Positions 47,481 to 62,265 of a stretch of 64,000 nucleotides of DNA are shown here, in pieces. Every line of letters begins with the position of its first letter. The first letter of the stretch is position 1. Made by a program: the position numbers and the translations under genes. This DNA comes from Lichenostomus cassidix. Lineage: Eukaryota > Chordata > Aves > Passeriformes > Meliphagidae. The notes beneath the pieces were generated by a model. The model was not told the DNA's origin and ran no database searches. It was given only the letters and a program-made list of their open reading frames with translations. The DNA lies in contig CM039180.1 of assembly GCA_008360975.2 (NCBI GenBank), forward strand, positions 14,723,122 to 14,787,121, written 5' to 3'.

Positions 47481-50400
47481 GAGGCTCACTCCCACTTCCC
47501 AACCAACCTTTGTGCAGAGTGTGTCTCATTGTGTTTTGAAACACACATCATTTCTTATGCAGAGATTCATAATTTGGGTAGATTATTTTAAGTAGTCTAA
47601 ACAAGACACCGTGGGAGCAGCGCTGGGATGATTAAAGGCATTTGTGTGTTGCACAATGCTGTTACTGAGGCACCTGGGGCCATCACCCAGTTTGTAGCAT
47701 AGACCATGTGGGAGGGTATAATTCCTCTCTGTGCACTGTAATAATCAGGATTCGTGGTTTAAAACCAGGGTAAGGCCTATGGTGCAACACAATGTAAAGA
47801 GAAGCATAAAGCTATCAGTACAGCAGTACAATTGTTATTGTAAGTGCTATTTGTTCAGTGGTAATTACATTCTAGACTTAGGCAAGTCATGAAATAGCAG
47901 CTCCTGCTCTGAACTGTTTGCAGACCTGGCTGATATGTGGTGTCCACCAGGCTGGCCAGTGGGTCTCCAGCCCTGGTGCATCCTTCCCTTCTCTGGAGGG
48001 GTTTGTTCTCCCCAGAGCCAGCACTGAAATGCTGAGCAAACCACATCTGTGCTCTGGCTCTGGACAGAGAGAATGTGCTTCTTCTGCAAGTGTTTGCTAA
48101 GAGGGAGCAGGAATTTGGAGCTGGGGCTTTCACATACTGGTGAATACTACCAAAAACATGTTATGGGGCAATTGTAAAGCATGGATGGCAATTTTCTTAT
48201 AAAATCATAAAGAATCTTAAATTCACCCTCACGTGGAAATGAAACTGTGGTATTATTAATTTATACCAATTAGTGAAGACTCCGAATTGCAAAGCAAAAC
48301 TCAGCGTGCTTTTATATAAGGCACAGGAAGAATGTTTCAGGGTTCTTTGTTACACTGGTAACAGCAACCAGCACCAGTTTTCCTGAAACCAGGAAACACG
48401 TTCATGTTTTTTCTTGATCAAAATTGTTAAAAATATGTGTCCTTTCCTTTAAAAAAATTTTAAAGAGCGGGAGGAAGCTGTCCCTTGAAAGCTTTATTAT
48501 TTGTTATGTTCAGGAAAATACAAGTGGTCTCTGATTAATTTGCTTTCTGGGAAGCTCAATTACAGAGTTTCGATAATGAATGAAACTTTTCAATCTTTTA
48601 ACATAAATAGATGGGTTGCTTAAGCTCAAGACACCAACCAATCCTTCAACAGACATCCACACTGCCAGCTTTACAAGTAAAGAAGGGCTCTCAGTTAAAA
48701 AGCAAAACCGTATTACCCTACTTGACACTTGCAGTACTGGCATTTTTGAATGAGGTTAGTGTTTGCTCGGCAGTGGAATGAAAGAGCCATTTTGTGGTAT
48801 CTCATTTTCTTATTCTTCAGACGCTGCTTTCAGGCAGCCACAATTTCACCTTCTAACCTTCAGAAGAGCCTTCAGGCAAGACGTGCCATAGGTAGGAAGA
48901 GAGAATCCAAATGCTGCTTAACTCATATCAAGCTTTGGCTGCCCCATGAGATGTGGATTTACCATGGAGACTTGGGTGTACCCAGAGTTGTGTTCCACAC
49001 CAGCCATGTGCACATGCAGTGAGCCCAGAGACTCATCTCATGTGGGCATGAGCTGCCAGGTGCCACAGAGCTTTCAAAAACCAATACCATGCTGGTGGAT
49101 ATTAGTGAAACCATGGAGGAGGGTGATGGGACACAGCTTCAGAGGAGCTATAAACGTGATTATGTGCTCGTGCAGAAAAAAAATGCTATTGAATTGTGTT
49201 ATGTAAAAGAGCACAGCAGCAATAACTGAGAAGGAAGAAAGCTTTAGGGAGTTACTGAGACAGGCTCTGCAGAGATTCATAACCCAGGAAACAGACCAGA
49301 CCTTTCATCAGAAGGAAAAACAAAGTGCAAAGGATTTGTGAAGCACTGGTAAAATTGCTTAGAGGTGATGTACTACAGAAAGTCTCTTACCATTTGTGCA
49401 CCAGAAATGGATGAAATTAATAGTGCAGAATACTGCAAAGTAGGCTGTCCACATTCTGAATTGCTAAAATAGAAAATGTCAGATGAGGAGTGTTTCCAAG
49501 TCCTCAGAAAGCTTACTAACCCGGAGGTAGGGGGAATGACTGATGTCACAGCAAGAACAATTGCATCTTTGAAGTCACATGAACACAGGGAGATTCAGCC
49601 ACAGAGGATATCTGTCATAAGAGAGATGGTCAGTTTGGAGACCAGCTCCCCATCATGCATGGACCATGCAAGGAAAAATGTTTCAGGTAGCCCAGCCCAC
49701 TGTTTCCCTGGCTAACCCACCAGCCTGCCATAGATCAGCAAGTGCTGACAGCTGAGCTGAGAGCAGCAAAGAGCTCAGCCTTCAGGCAGACCCTGCAGTG
49801 GGTGAGGAAACTCTCTTGGCCAGAGATCCAAGTGATTTAGCTTCTCAGTGCTCAGAGCTGAAGCAAGGTTTCATCAATATGCCTCCTTCAGGCAGGCACT
49901 TTTGTATAATTTCAGCTGTACAGAAAGAAGACTAAACTCATTAGTCAGGCTAGAACTGATAAACTCCTCTGCCAGGATGTACTCTTTTCAGTTACACACA
50001 GAAAAAAAAAATCATCTGTCAAAGTATGTTTAAGTGCCTTGTGCTTTGAAGCCATCAGCATCAGCGTGGATCTTATTCAAATCCTAGATAAGCTGGGAGA
50101 CCACATGCTTTGTTCAATTGCTGAGGAATCTGATAAACCCTTTTTCCTTCAGAAATTAAAATAAGCCTCCAGCCAAGATGTTTTCCTGCCAGTAAGAACT
50201 CACCCCTACATACACTAGTCCTATTTGGGCAAATATTAATGAGGGAAAAAAAATTTTAATTACTTTTTTCATGTGAGTGGAATTGCCCATCTGTCTGCTT
50301 TCCCCATGGCTGGGGCATTTGCCATGTGTGACAGGAAGAAGAGTCTGGTGGACCTGCCATATTTAAACAGCAAAATAAACTCACCAAAGATGATGTTCAA

Positions 50401-53400
50401 TCAAGCTCACAGCTGTGTCTTGGAGACCCTGCAGTCTTGCCCATGATCAAGTCTTCTTAACAAAAATGTCTGCACCCAAGGAGATGATGCAAACAAGCCA
50501 TTGCAGCTCATGCAATTACAATACTTGCCAAAGCATTTCTGGGGGTTGACCCAGCTCTCCAGAAGGAAGGACACAGAAAATTACCTTGGTTTGCAAAACC
50601 TTGTTTTCAGGGCATTGGCCATCTTAAACCAACCCATTCTTGACTGCTGTCCAGGATTTCCTTCTCTGCCCCACTCAGGTTTGTGTGGCTAAACACTGAC
50701 CCTACCAAGCTGCTGCTAGATGAGGGAAGCAGATGAGCCCTGTGCAGCAGCTCCATGGTCGGCCAGGGAGGGCTGCACACAGAGCCCAGGGCATGGAGAG
50801 CAGCTCAGGCCAGACTGGTCTCTGCCCCTTCTGCTTGCAACTTCTCATTTTTTCAGGGCTGAGGTGTGGGATCACTATAGGTAGGATGATGTAGCCTTGA
50901 CCAAGAGCTCCCCATCAGATGGGGAAGGAGCATCCTTGTAACTGTGCAGTAGAGCTCCATAAGATTGCTTATGAAACTTTTCTTTCATTAGCATGAAAAG
51001 CATTACATCTCTGGCTATGGGATAATTTTGCTGCCAAGCATCCTATCATCACTTGCTGGAAGAAGTGTTTAAGTATTTCAGCAATGTTTGTGACAACATC
51101 TGCCAGGCACAATTCAACTCAATCCCTTTTAATGATTCATTTTCATGAATTGTACATCTATTTTAAGTGCACTGCAGTTACTTCAGAGGCAGTAGTAATG
51201 AAAACTTAGGACTTTGATTTCTTACATTGGCAGGGTAAGCATGAGATGTGGACCATTGCAGGCACCCAGGGTAAGTGCCTTTACCAGAGCTCTAATACAA
51301 TTTCTTGGGAAATGATCCAGATTATTTATGGTATAGTTAATTTGTAATTCTTCACTTGCAGTGCAAACTTCCTTTTGATTAGTAAATATGTGATGCTTAA
51401 GTGCTATTATGGAAAAATATATTTATCATCAGACAGAGGGGGTGTCATCATAAAGTACATGATTACTGATCTATTATTATAAGAAAGGCTATGTTGGCAA
51501 TGTCTAGAGACAGGCATCTTTAAAAAACACCATTATAATTTGTGCCCTCAGGGGGCACAAGCAGCTGCAATGTGTACCTTTGAGTGCCTGGGAAAGCACT
51601 GAGTGCACATCAGGAGCTGGGACAGCTCACAGCACAAGACTGCAGCTCAGCTCCCCGAGACACCTGCCTCCTCCAGTGGTCCTGCCCTTGATTCAATTCA
51701 CAGCTTAAGCTCTGAACGGGGCTTTAAACAGAATGGCAGAAAAAAAGGACAAGTCTGCTTGGAGAGCTTGCCTTGCAGGTTGTTCAGTGATTTACATTCT
51801 ACACCAGTCAAACAAAATTGGGTAAAGTTGTTCTTCTCAAGGAAGGCCACATTTCAGAGCAACTTTGCCCTTCTTCTAGAGAGCCATAGATCATCACAAG
51901 ACATAAAAAACAGTAGTAAATCAAGCTTTGACTGTTTTGTTTAAATTCTCAGGGTCACGCTTTTTTCCTCTGTCAGGTGGTTATTGAAGGTGAGCTGCAG
52001 AGCATGGGACAGATAGTTGAGATAAAATGTCAGGTGCCACACACTGCTTCAGCATATGACACTGAAATGCCTCCCCACTCACTCTGGCTGCACACACTTT
52101 GGGACTTGCTTAGTTCATGACATTAGTACAGCTGGATAATAACCTACTCCAGCCATTTACTCCTGAAAATTTGACTTAAGACACTTAATAAAAAACCCAC
52201 TAAAATGTGGAAACACAGGCATAAGAGGATTTCCAGGAAAAAGACTCTAGCTGCTCTCCTAAGCCTTCCAGAGATTTCTGATACTTCTTTTTAACATTTT
52301 GTCCATCCAGCCCTGCTGTTTGCAAGGAAGCAGGGACAAAGACCATAAATAAAATCTGTGGTGCGTGATCTGCATTTTGAGCTGGAAGCTATTGCTCTGG
52401 CACAAAGAATTTCAGATAATATTGCAGAGGGCTGTGTGTGTGACTAATGGTAACAAATGTGCTTACTCCCCTGATTTTGCAGAACACAGAATTTATGTGA
52501 GTGTTTATGTAGAATTCAAAGTGATTGATTTCTATGCAAACTTTCTAAGTGGGCTTCTCCAATTGGTCCTGAAGGAGACATGAAGTATTTGTTTTTGTGT
52601 CACAAGTGTTCTGTCCAGATAGAAAATTTTCAAATGTTTATCAAAAATAAATTCTCATTTACTGTCTACTTTTCAAAGCAAATTAGGTGAGCTGCTCTGC
52701 AAATTCCAAAGGATACAACTCAGTAAAAATACAGTGCTGCAGAAATGACACTCCAAGGGGAATGCCATAGATGTGTGCTCCCAGCAATGAACAGCTGGAG
52801 ATTGCTTTTTTAGGCCAGCCTCTAGCAAAAAAAATTGGCCTTTGCTTTTACACCCGTCATATAAGACATTTCCCAAGTAGTGGGCATTAGACCAAGTGTC
52901 CAATAAATATTTAAAATCAAGTCAAGCAGCCCTGCTAAAGTGTGGGCAGGAGAAGCAGCCACTGCAGGAGCAGAGCATCTCTACCCAGTGGAGCTGCAAG
53001 AGCAGAGGATGGCCAGGGAAGTCAAGGGCTTGATATGCAGCAGATTTCCCCCAGCAGAGGCTGCAAAGGCACCACAATAAATTTCCATTGGCTGCGTTTC
53101 TGCCCAAGGAAAATCTGCAGTGCTGCAACTCTCTGCATGTTGGTTCCAGGAAGATTTTCTCCTGCAGCTCCTGGTTCTCTGCCAAACAAAGCAGGCGTTG
53201 CCCACCACGCTGGAGTGCTGATGCAGTGACCCCAACAGCTCCAGGAGGATCTGTGCAGTCCAGGCTTCCCAGATATCTCCTGCACCTCCCTGGTGTCCTG
53301 CTGGAGTTGGGGAAGATCATTACTTCACCATCTGAAATGCCAAGCAAATATGCTTTAATTGGATTCAGTGTTGATCATAATATTGATTTAAGTTGGAAGA

Positions 53401-55046
53401 TAGCCTGGATGTCTGTGCACAGAGGCAAAACATATTTGGATGAAGAGGAGTCATTTGCAGCTTCCCAGGGGAGAATAATTCTAGTTATAAGTGATGCTTG
53501 CCAAAATGCATTACCTGGCATTATAGATGAAGGAAATAAATTAATATCATGATTACCTTTTTTAAAAGCTAATGCATTTATCTAAGGCTTGCAGTGAGTC
53601 TAGTGCAAATGAGCTCAGAGATACACAGTCCCCAGTCAAATCCCTATGGCCAGGGAATGTCCCTAGTTATAAGACATGCCTTAACAGTTGTGGGGGTTTA
53701 AAATGATTTTTCTTTTTAGGGCTCTATTTAGAAGTATGTAAGAAGTAGACCCAAGTCCTGTTGTTCTCATTTTAAGTGAGAAAAAATTTGGTGCCTTTCC
53801 TACTGATGTATGTTAATACAATGCTCTGGAAATGAAGGGTCAATAAGAAGGGACCAGTTTCTCCCACATATTAACAGGAAAAACAAGTACATTCTCAATA
53901 CTGATCTTATGAGAATACAAATTAACTCTGACATTACAGCTATAAATTCAACATGGTCTTTTTACAGGTCAACATGAGGTACATTTCCTCTTTATTTTAT
54001 TAATTAGTTTCATATGTTCCTCTGGAAATTAAGATATGCAGTCACTTGATTTTTGATGTCAGACAAAGCCTGAAAAATACTTTCTGATATTTTCTTAGTT
54101 CCACCTCTTCATTTAAATTAAGTGTAATTTAAATAGCATCTGAAATAAAGGTATGCCATTGGCTGTGTGTAGAACATGATTCATAAGCCTTTCATAAACA
54201 GCAGGGAAATAACAGCTACTCTGACTGCTATTGCATATATTTTTGGCTTTAAAAGCCCATCTACCAAGTCACTTAATAGTATCTATTTGAGCCAAAAATA
54301 ACTCTCACTTTTTAATTTTTAATTACTACATCTGTTACCCCATTTAATCTTGGCATAATAAGACAATTGGACATTTCCAAAAATAATCCCACATATTATT
54401 TCCAGTCTCATGACTGAACTGCCACTGCACAGCAGGAACACAGACCCCCAGAAGGATTTGCAGTGGCAAACAATGTTTTTTCCTCCACACGAATGCTCAT
54501 AGAGAACTGCCAGATGTTTTTCTAACTAAAGATGCCTTTCTAGCATCCCTAATTTTACTCAGTCACCAGCACTGCTCTGGTGCCCGAGGGAGGTGGGATG
54601 GGAGCTGGCGATGTGCCTGGGCAGCTGATGGTGGCAGAGCCATGGTGTGGCATCCTTTGCTAAACAGGGACATTCATGGCACTAGCAGGGCTGCTCAGCC
54701 CTTGCCCTGCTCCCTAGCCAGAAATGGGTGCACTTTTTGGAAGGGATCACATCCTGAAGTGCCAAAGGCCCATTCAGATGCATGACACTGCATGTCTGTG
54801 AAGCTGGGCTGGAAAGCTGATGGGACAACAGGCACTGCCAAGTTCAGCCTGCCCTGAGGTCTCACCTGACCATGCAGGGCTGCAGGCAAACATCTCATTC
54901 TCTGATCAATGTGGGAGAGCCCAGGAGACCTGGCAGAGGCAGAGAGAGAAATGCAAACCATTTGGCATCACAGCCACATCCAGCAGCCTGTGGCAAGGCA
55001 GCATCAAAATGCTACATGTGAAAGCACAACACAGACATTCCTCCCC
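47481..55046. other. Non-coding unique DNA, no gene seen
   Basis: This long stretch is without recognisable transposons. The GC-richer patch at 52920-53320 holds the longest frame here (53088-53552, 154 codons), overlapped by minus-strand frames of 141, 84 and 87 codons. None shows a domain, so I treat them as chance. The parts at 51100-51480 and 54110-54400 are AT-rich, with many TAAT-type cores (TTTTTAATTTTTAATTACTAC), and look like possible conserved non-coding DNA. Confidence 0.5.
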
Positions 55047-55072
55047 ACAGACAGACAGACAGACAGACAGAC
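55047..55072 (+). repeat. (ACAG)n microsatellite
   Basis: There are six and a half perfect ACAG units, read as CTGT on the other strand. It is a typical tetranucleotide repeat, probably variable in length. Confidence 0.95.
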
Positions 55073-58048
55073 TGTGTATATGGCATCCTGTCTGTGCTTG
55101 GGTTGGTGCTGAAAACAAATGGCATGATTTTAGCACAGGGCTTGGCTGGAGAGAGAAGAATTAATAACAAAAAGCATCAGTTCAGAGGGCTCCTCAGATT
55201 CCTCTACAGTGCTGCTATTGAAGTTCCTTCTTTTCAAAGAAAACTTAGAAAACCTTTTGCTTTGGTTTTCAGGACATGAAAGCATGGCAGAGTATGTGGG
55301 AAGGGTAATGTCTGGCTTTCCTGGCAACTTGAAATCTATTTTGACAGAGCAACTAGCAAGAGCATTGTAACATCTTCTGAGTACAGTTTAGTTTATCAAT
55401 AGTTGCTGGGGCCTCCTTAGGTTTTTAAGTAATTTTACATGAAAAAAATCCTAGAATAATTTATGGCACTTACTTTTTGTTTTCATCTCCCTTTGAGTTT
55501 TTTGGAAGTTAATAAAATCAACCTGCCTATCTCAGTAACTGAGTTTACAGGAAGCTAGGCTGTAAATTCAGATTTCTAGCTTAATATTCTAAGATTACTG
55601 TCTTCAATTGCTCATTATCCATCCAAAGCATTTTATTTTTGCTGGAAACTTCAAATAAACTCATAGATTTGTCTGCACCTATCAAATATTTTGGATGAAA
55701 TGTTTATTTCCCCTCCTTTTAGTATAATAAAGTCTGTGGGGAATGCTGGAAGCTAGTTTTTGAGATGTAGCAGAGTAGAAGCAATGGTAGGGGAGAGGAA
55801 GCAAAAGATTGAGAGCATGGGGAAGGAGAGACTGAGCTGTGTTCAAATAACTGGCTCCCAGTGGCAAAAAAAATACAAAAGACAACCCTCTTGCTGACAA
55901 TTTAGTGGTAAAAGCTTTGAGAGATTTGTGCCTTCGTGTAATCTTGATGGAGGTCCCTGTGTGCTGAAGCCAGCTGAATTAAATGGCCATATTCTTCACA
56001 TGAGCATCACAGCTGTATCTTTTGCTGGGTAGTGAACTGTAATAAGTTGATGTTGGATTTCAATGGGCTGCTGTAAGGTGGCAACATCAAAAGAAAATAA
56101 AGCATCCACTAGGAATCAAGGCTAGTATATCTGACCCCAGTATTGCTTTTATAAATGTTCTCCAAGAATTCTTGTCTTGATTTGCAGTGATTTGAAAGCT
56201 GAGTTTTTAAATCATCAAATGAAATTATGAGAAGGAAACTACTTCAGATAAACACATCACTTGAAATGTTGATGAGTGCATTTCTGGCATTTAGGGAGCA
56301 CTTCAATCAGCAGTGAAAAACATAACCCTTTTGGGTATATACAGGAAAGATTACAAAACTCCTCTATCATGGCATATCAGAAAGACAACTAATATATATT
56401 GGGTCATCTTTGAGAGTATCGGAAATGAGATACTGGAGATTAGCTGGAAAAACATATTTGATACATGCTAGAGGCTGTGTCTATTTCAAGAGAACATCTT
56501 TTAAAAGACAAGGATGAATGATGGAAAAAAAGATGCTCAAAAAACCCATTGGTTTTGAGCTCAATTGATCACCTGCAACACTATAAAATAGATGACTGGA
56601 ATTATGCCATGGGCCACATCCTGGCCCTCTTGAAACCCAGAGCAGTTCTGCAATTCATTCAGGAGCCAGAAAAGAGCCCTAATTTTCTTTTTTAGGCAGG
56701 GCTGTGGCAGGGATGGAGTCCAGGCCCCAACAGCATCACTGGGGCAGGGACTGGTGGCCCTGGGCTGGGCTGGAATGGGGTCCCAGGCCATGGGCAGGAT
56801 CCCCAGGGACATGAGTGCCCTCAGAACTGTGACACATTCTCAAAGACCCTGCCTGTCACAACAAGATATAAAAATGGGATAGAAAACATATACTTCTGCT
56901 TTTACCATATAGGATGCAGTGCTCATCCTAACTTGCAGGACATGAAGAGGCAGAGAGGATTATGGAGGCTTTTGAAGTGATGCTACCTGGTTCTCTCTTC
57001 CTTCAACAGGCAATCCCTTTTTAAGTTACTACATTTCACTCATGCATCATCACAATTCTGTTCTTGCCTAAATCTGATCTCGTGTGTGCCCCACTGTTCC
57101 TTTTCTTCCTTCTGGCTGTGCTGTTTGATCTATTTCTCTGATAGTTCAGACTAGAGAGTCCTTTGTAACATCTGAGCTGGGAGTGTGTCTGCTCACAGAA
57201 AGTCATTCCCAGGCTTTATCCATCCCTGTAATGTGTTTGGTTTTTTTCTTTATTCGTTAGTCTATTTAAGAAGGATTTTTTGGCAGTTGCTTTTTCAGAA
57301 GTGCATATTGGTTACTAATCCTCACCTATTTCCTGCCTGGAAAAGCAACAAGACTTGAAAGCCACACGTTCCTTTTGTGGCCTTTGAGAGGAGACCAGAG
57401 AGCCTAGGCAGGCTGGTCCTTCTGCTACAAAATACTTTCTCATGTCATTGATGATGACTCTTGGAGAAGCCAAAGCTTAAAAATTAAAAACATTAATAAA
57501 CAGCAGAGAAAGCAGGGGATTCTTGATACAATAAAATCACTGATTTAATTAAAATATTTTTCTTGGTGACATTTCCCACATTTTGTCCAATGGGAAAAAA
57601 TTGATCTAAAAGGATTTAAAACAAAACCCACCTAACTAATGGTCTGAGGCATAAGAAAATAATTATTTTTATTTTAAACTCTTTGTAAAGAAATTCTGAA
57701 CTCTAAAGTTCAAATGTTCTTTAAAGCACTAAACTTCTTTATCCATCTTTACTGAGGACCTACAGTATAAATATGCTGATTACTCAAGGATAGCATTTGT
57801 TTTGCTGGGAGCAGAGCCATGGAGGACATAAATAATACAGCCCATTACAGTGTCTGTTGTAGTGGAACGACACCGAATGGTGCAAACATATTGACACATA
57901 CAGTATATATTTTCTGGTCTTTTCACCTCCTCAGCTTCGACATGGATTCTGTCACATGAGTAATACTTGCTAGACTGGGTGACCCCAGAAATACAGCGGT
58001 CTTCCTTTTTGCATTATGCTTCATTCCACTTGCAGTTTTTCTTTGCTT
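55073..58048. other. Non-coding unique DNA, no gene seen
   Basis: AT-rich with few frames above 60 codons. A GC-richer patch at 56690-56820 has no recognisable content. The part at 57780-58020 is a plausible conserved-looking stretch, without proof. Confidence 0.55.
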
Positions 58049-58080
58049 CCTCTCTCTCTCTTTTTTTTTTTTCTTTTCAG
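58049..58080 (+). repeat. (TC)n-T12 pyrimidine tract ending in TTTTCAG
   Basis: CCTCTCTCTCTC is followed by twelve T and CTTTTCAG. It is a simple repeat, and it also has the exact form of a strong 3' splice acceptor. One downstream frame stays open for 46 codons (58083-58220) but encodes nothing recognisable, so an exon is not called. Confidence 0.8.
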
Positions 58081-61000
58081 TGAGTTATTTGACTGAATTC
58101 CATTTTTGCTTGTGTCTGTGGAAGCACCAGTGCATTTTCCCTCCAAGCCAATGTCACTGTTCACCCAATCAGCCAGACTGGTGGTTCAGTGTTCAGTGCC
58201 ACCACACAACAAATGTTGCCTGAATCATTGTACTCACCAGTAGTTAATGTCAAGAAAAACATGGATGGGAGCTTTGAAGTCTCTTGCCATGGTCTGGGTT
58301 CATGGACAAAATTTCTGATAAAATATTTCATTTTCTCAGAGAATTATGATTGTTGAGATTTCAAACTTGTTTTTCATTAAATTGCAGAGAATTTTCACAT
58401 ATTAAAAAGTGTGATAGCTCTGGTAAAGAAGCTGTATAATACTATTACTGTTAACATAAAATAGTTAAATTGAGGTGTTATGAGAGACCAGTGTGATTAA
58501 ACTCTAATATTAGTAATATCAAGAGATCTAAATCAGTTTTAAAGGCAGCTGGACTAGAGTGCCCTTGATTGGATGTCTCCATCTGAGTGCCAAGACTCAT
58601 CTTCCTGTCATCTGATCATCACCTATTCCAACCAAAGATTCCTTCAGAGTTTAGGTAGAAGGAAATTAAGGGCAATAAAAAGACAGGAGGGAAACTAATA
58701 CAAGTAAAGGACATACTATCAAAATGCTGATTGTCAGTCCATGCAAGTGTCACTTTAAAGCCAATGGGTCAAATCCAGTTAAATTATTCCATCTTGTTGC
58801 GTGTTACAGAATTAAATCCAAACATAATTTTAAGTCTTCTTGGATAGATTGCACAGACAGTTTTTTGAATATGTTTTAACACAAGGCACATAACGTAAAT
58901 GGTGTAAAGTCCATGAAATCTTTGCATTGTCTACAATTATGCTAAAAGGAACCCTTTCCTTCCACAGAAACATGCTTGTAGTGTTAGATGCCCACTGGCT
59001 AAGCTAAAAAGTGCTTGCACAAAAACTTCAGAAAATCTTGGAACCAGCAACATGTGGGATGTGAAGCCAGTAGCTACTCCCATTGTCACTGAGAGCCCCA
59101 AGTGGCCCAAGCAGCTGTGGCTCTTTGGGAGAAAATTCACCACAGGGATCAGGACACAGAAATTGTCATGATCCTCCTCTTGTCTTGTACACCCAAAGGC
59201 AGACAGATATTTGCAAGAATACGCACCAAGAGCAGCTATGCAGGGACACATGCAAAATATAGCCCACACAGGTTTTGAAGGTGCTAAATGAGCAGGGTGA
59301 AACATGGGCATTGTAGCCATGTTCTCTGCAAGATCTGCAATGCCAGAATACAGGAGACAGCTCAAATACCACATTTCAGAAGGATCTGGTAAACCTGACA
59401 GCTGCCAGTGACAAATTACATCCCTTTAGGAGCAAATATCCCTATCTGAGTCCCCAAGTAAAATGCTTAGAGATCTGCTTTAGAGCATTTTCAGTGGAAC
59501 AAGCTCTTAGCAGGAGATGCTGAGCAAGGAGGGAGGGAGTGTGAAGGAACGGAAGGAGCACATAGTTCTGTCAGACACAGAGATGTAAATAGTTTGTTAC
59601 TGCAGTCTTGAGTTGAGTGATTAGGCCCATGTTAAAAACTGTGATTTGTAAACAGATGGCTTGACAACCCTGCTGCTGCTGCTTGCAAATAAGCACCACC
59701 AAGTACCAACATCAGCAGAAATAAGTTCTTCTGGTCTTCTTAACAGAGGATCTTCTCTAGAATAACAGCAAATGGCTTATTGATATATTCAGTCTTCCTT
59801 CTCTTAGAAATCTGATGCCGCCCTTCAATCTGCTCCTGTTTTGCAAGTTGACGTGCAGCCTTTGACTCTAACTGGAAGAGATGTGCTTCACTACAGATCA
59901 AAGAAAAGCTGGTTTTACAGTGCTTATTTTAGATTTGCAACCACAGGCTGAACTAGAGCAAACAAGAGCAGGGGGAGTGGCTTTTAGCCAGCCTTATAGT
60001 AGGTATCTTCTCCAGAGCATTCAGATAAGAATGGAAATGAGGTGACATGTAGTACCACTAGAATAAAGGCAGCCAAACATCCACGGTGACCCAGACAGAT
60101 GGTCTTAGAAAAAAACCTATGTATATTTGAGCACACTTTTAAAAATTCAGTATTTGTTTGAGTTCATTTAAACATGGGTAACTAAATACCTGGCCAAAGC
60201 TGATCTGACTTGTTAGGCTTGCAGGAGAGACATTGTCATTCCCAAATTCAGGCTGCCCTCTGGGATATCCCTCTCTTTTTCATCAAACTCTTGCAGTAAA
60301 ATGCCAGTTTCAAATTTTATAATAATCCAGAAATGCACTCACTGGCCTGAGTGCCCTGAATGCCCCTGAAGAAAGCTCACCTTTCACCAGTGGCCACACC
60401 AAGACCAGCTTTCCATCTCCTTTCCTGACTTGGGACCTTAAAGACAGAGAGCACAAAACCCCTCTAACTGTACTGTAGACTAAGAGAAGGTCTTGACTCA
60501 TTTTCCCAGGCAGATGTTCTTCCTGACCTATTTCTCCTGTCAGTTCACTGTCTCCCATGATAGTTTCAGGGCAGTGCCCAGGGCTGTGGCTGTGCTCCCT
60601 TGTCAGCAAACAGCCTTTGGGAACAAAGTGTCTCAAGTGCCAACATCAACACAGACTGATTTCAATAGTCTGTATAAACTGTTTGATGTTATTTAAAGCC
60701 ATGTTGGCAGGACTATGGACAATAGGCATGCTGGCATGGGGAAGCAATTCAAAAACACACCTTCTCTGCTCTTCTTTCACACAGAAATCCTGCAGCAGGA
60801 AAGCCCCTGCATCCCTCCCCTGTCCCCATGTGGCAGAGCCAACGTGGTCCTCAGGGCAGTGGGATAAAGGCCAGGAGGGAATTTCTGTTCATGTGGCCCG
60901 AGGAGAGGACAGTGCCTTCCCCCATCCCAGTCAGGCAGGGCAGGAGCCCCAGGACAGGTGGGCTGCACCTCCTGCACCTGGGGGGAATCAGGGTGCTCAG

Positions 61001-62265
61001 CAGGTAAACGCTCACTAACAAGAAAACGAAAATGAAAGCTAAACTTCTCTCTTCATCCTTATTGCAAAGATGAGAAAACAGAGATTAAAAAATCAGGTCT
61101 CCCTGATAAACTCCCAACCTTAATCACACATTCTCATCACACATGATATATCCCTCCACTTCATGCTTTTAAAAATAGCTCTGGAAATGTGGTATTTAAA
61201 TGTTGTAGAGATGATGACACAATACAACACAGGGTATTTTTTTCACTGTTTTGTGGATGATAAAAATAGAAGATCCAAAGTACTACTTGCTGTAATACTA
61301 ATCTCCCACACAAAGACGATCTCTCTCTCTTCCCCTTAAGTGAATTACAGGCTTTGTTACTAAGTGAATCAATTTGAAGACACCAGAGTCATTGATAACT
61401 TTGCAATCTTCTAACCCAGTTAGGTTATTTATTGCATATATATAGACTCACAGTTACTAGGCAGCATTTATACATTAATCCATATTTCTTGCAAGTATTT
61501 GTTATTGATATTAGGAATACAATTTTTAGAATTACCCAAGTCATCCTCTGGGATCCTGATGCTATTGACAAATTCTTTATTATTTTGGGAAAGCTGTGTT
61601 CTATAGAAAAAGGATACTTTGGCAAAGTTTTGGCATACACTATACTAAAGAGAAGTTATAGTTTTGAAAGAGAAATAAAAATGAAAATACAATTATTTTT
61701 CACTTACAGCATATAGATTGTGTTTCTACTATGATTGGTACTAGATTTAAGGGCCAACATAAGAACTTGTGATAAAATACATAAATTAGAATTAGATGTG
61801 GTTTGAGCCTGATACAGCAATTTCCTTTGAGTCCTTACAGGTGAGCCTTTAGCAAAGTCATTCTAATGGATGCTCATAATATTAAAAATGAAACTGTAGG
61901 ACTTCACTGATCACTGTGTCACTATCAGCTTCAGTTAGAATAATTTGTCTCAGACCTGGTGGATCAAAATTTGAGTGATTTTAGTAACCAAAGTTTGAGT
62001 AAGAGTATACTCTTTTGTTTGAAATCCAACAGGATCTGAAAGCTCTTTTCCCCAAGCTGCTTAGTCACTTATTTGTGAGAGATGGATATACTTGGAACAG
62101 CTCCTCATGCATTGATATGCCTAATATCCTGTGACATCACACCCTTCACGGGAAGGGAGCTCCTGACATTAGTAGCTGCTCACTTGAAAAAAAAATGACA
62201 AAAGTCAGAGACTCTGCAAAACTTACAGAGTTTTATTAGTAAATTACACACTTGCCACGGAAACT
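58081..62265. other. Non-coding unique DNA, no gene seen
   Basis: Contains a short CTG run (59670-59683), a GC-richer patch at 60790-60990 with opposed frames of up to 153 codons and no domain, and otherwise AT-rich DNA. No known repeat family or RNA gene is seen. Confidence 0.55.

Noticed and set aside
53088..53552. 154-codon frame as a gene
   Set aside because: It is overlapped by minus-strand frames of similar length (141, 84, 87 codons) and shows no recognisable domain.
60557..61018. 153-codon frame as a gene
   Set aside because: The GC-rich patch is also open on the reverse strand; the residue order looks random and no family is recognised.
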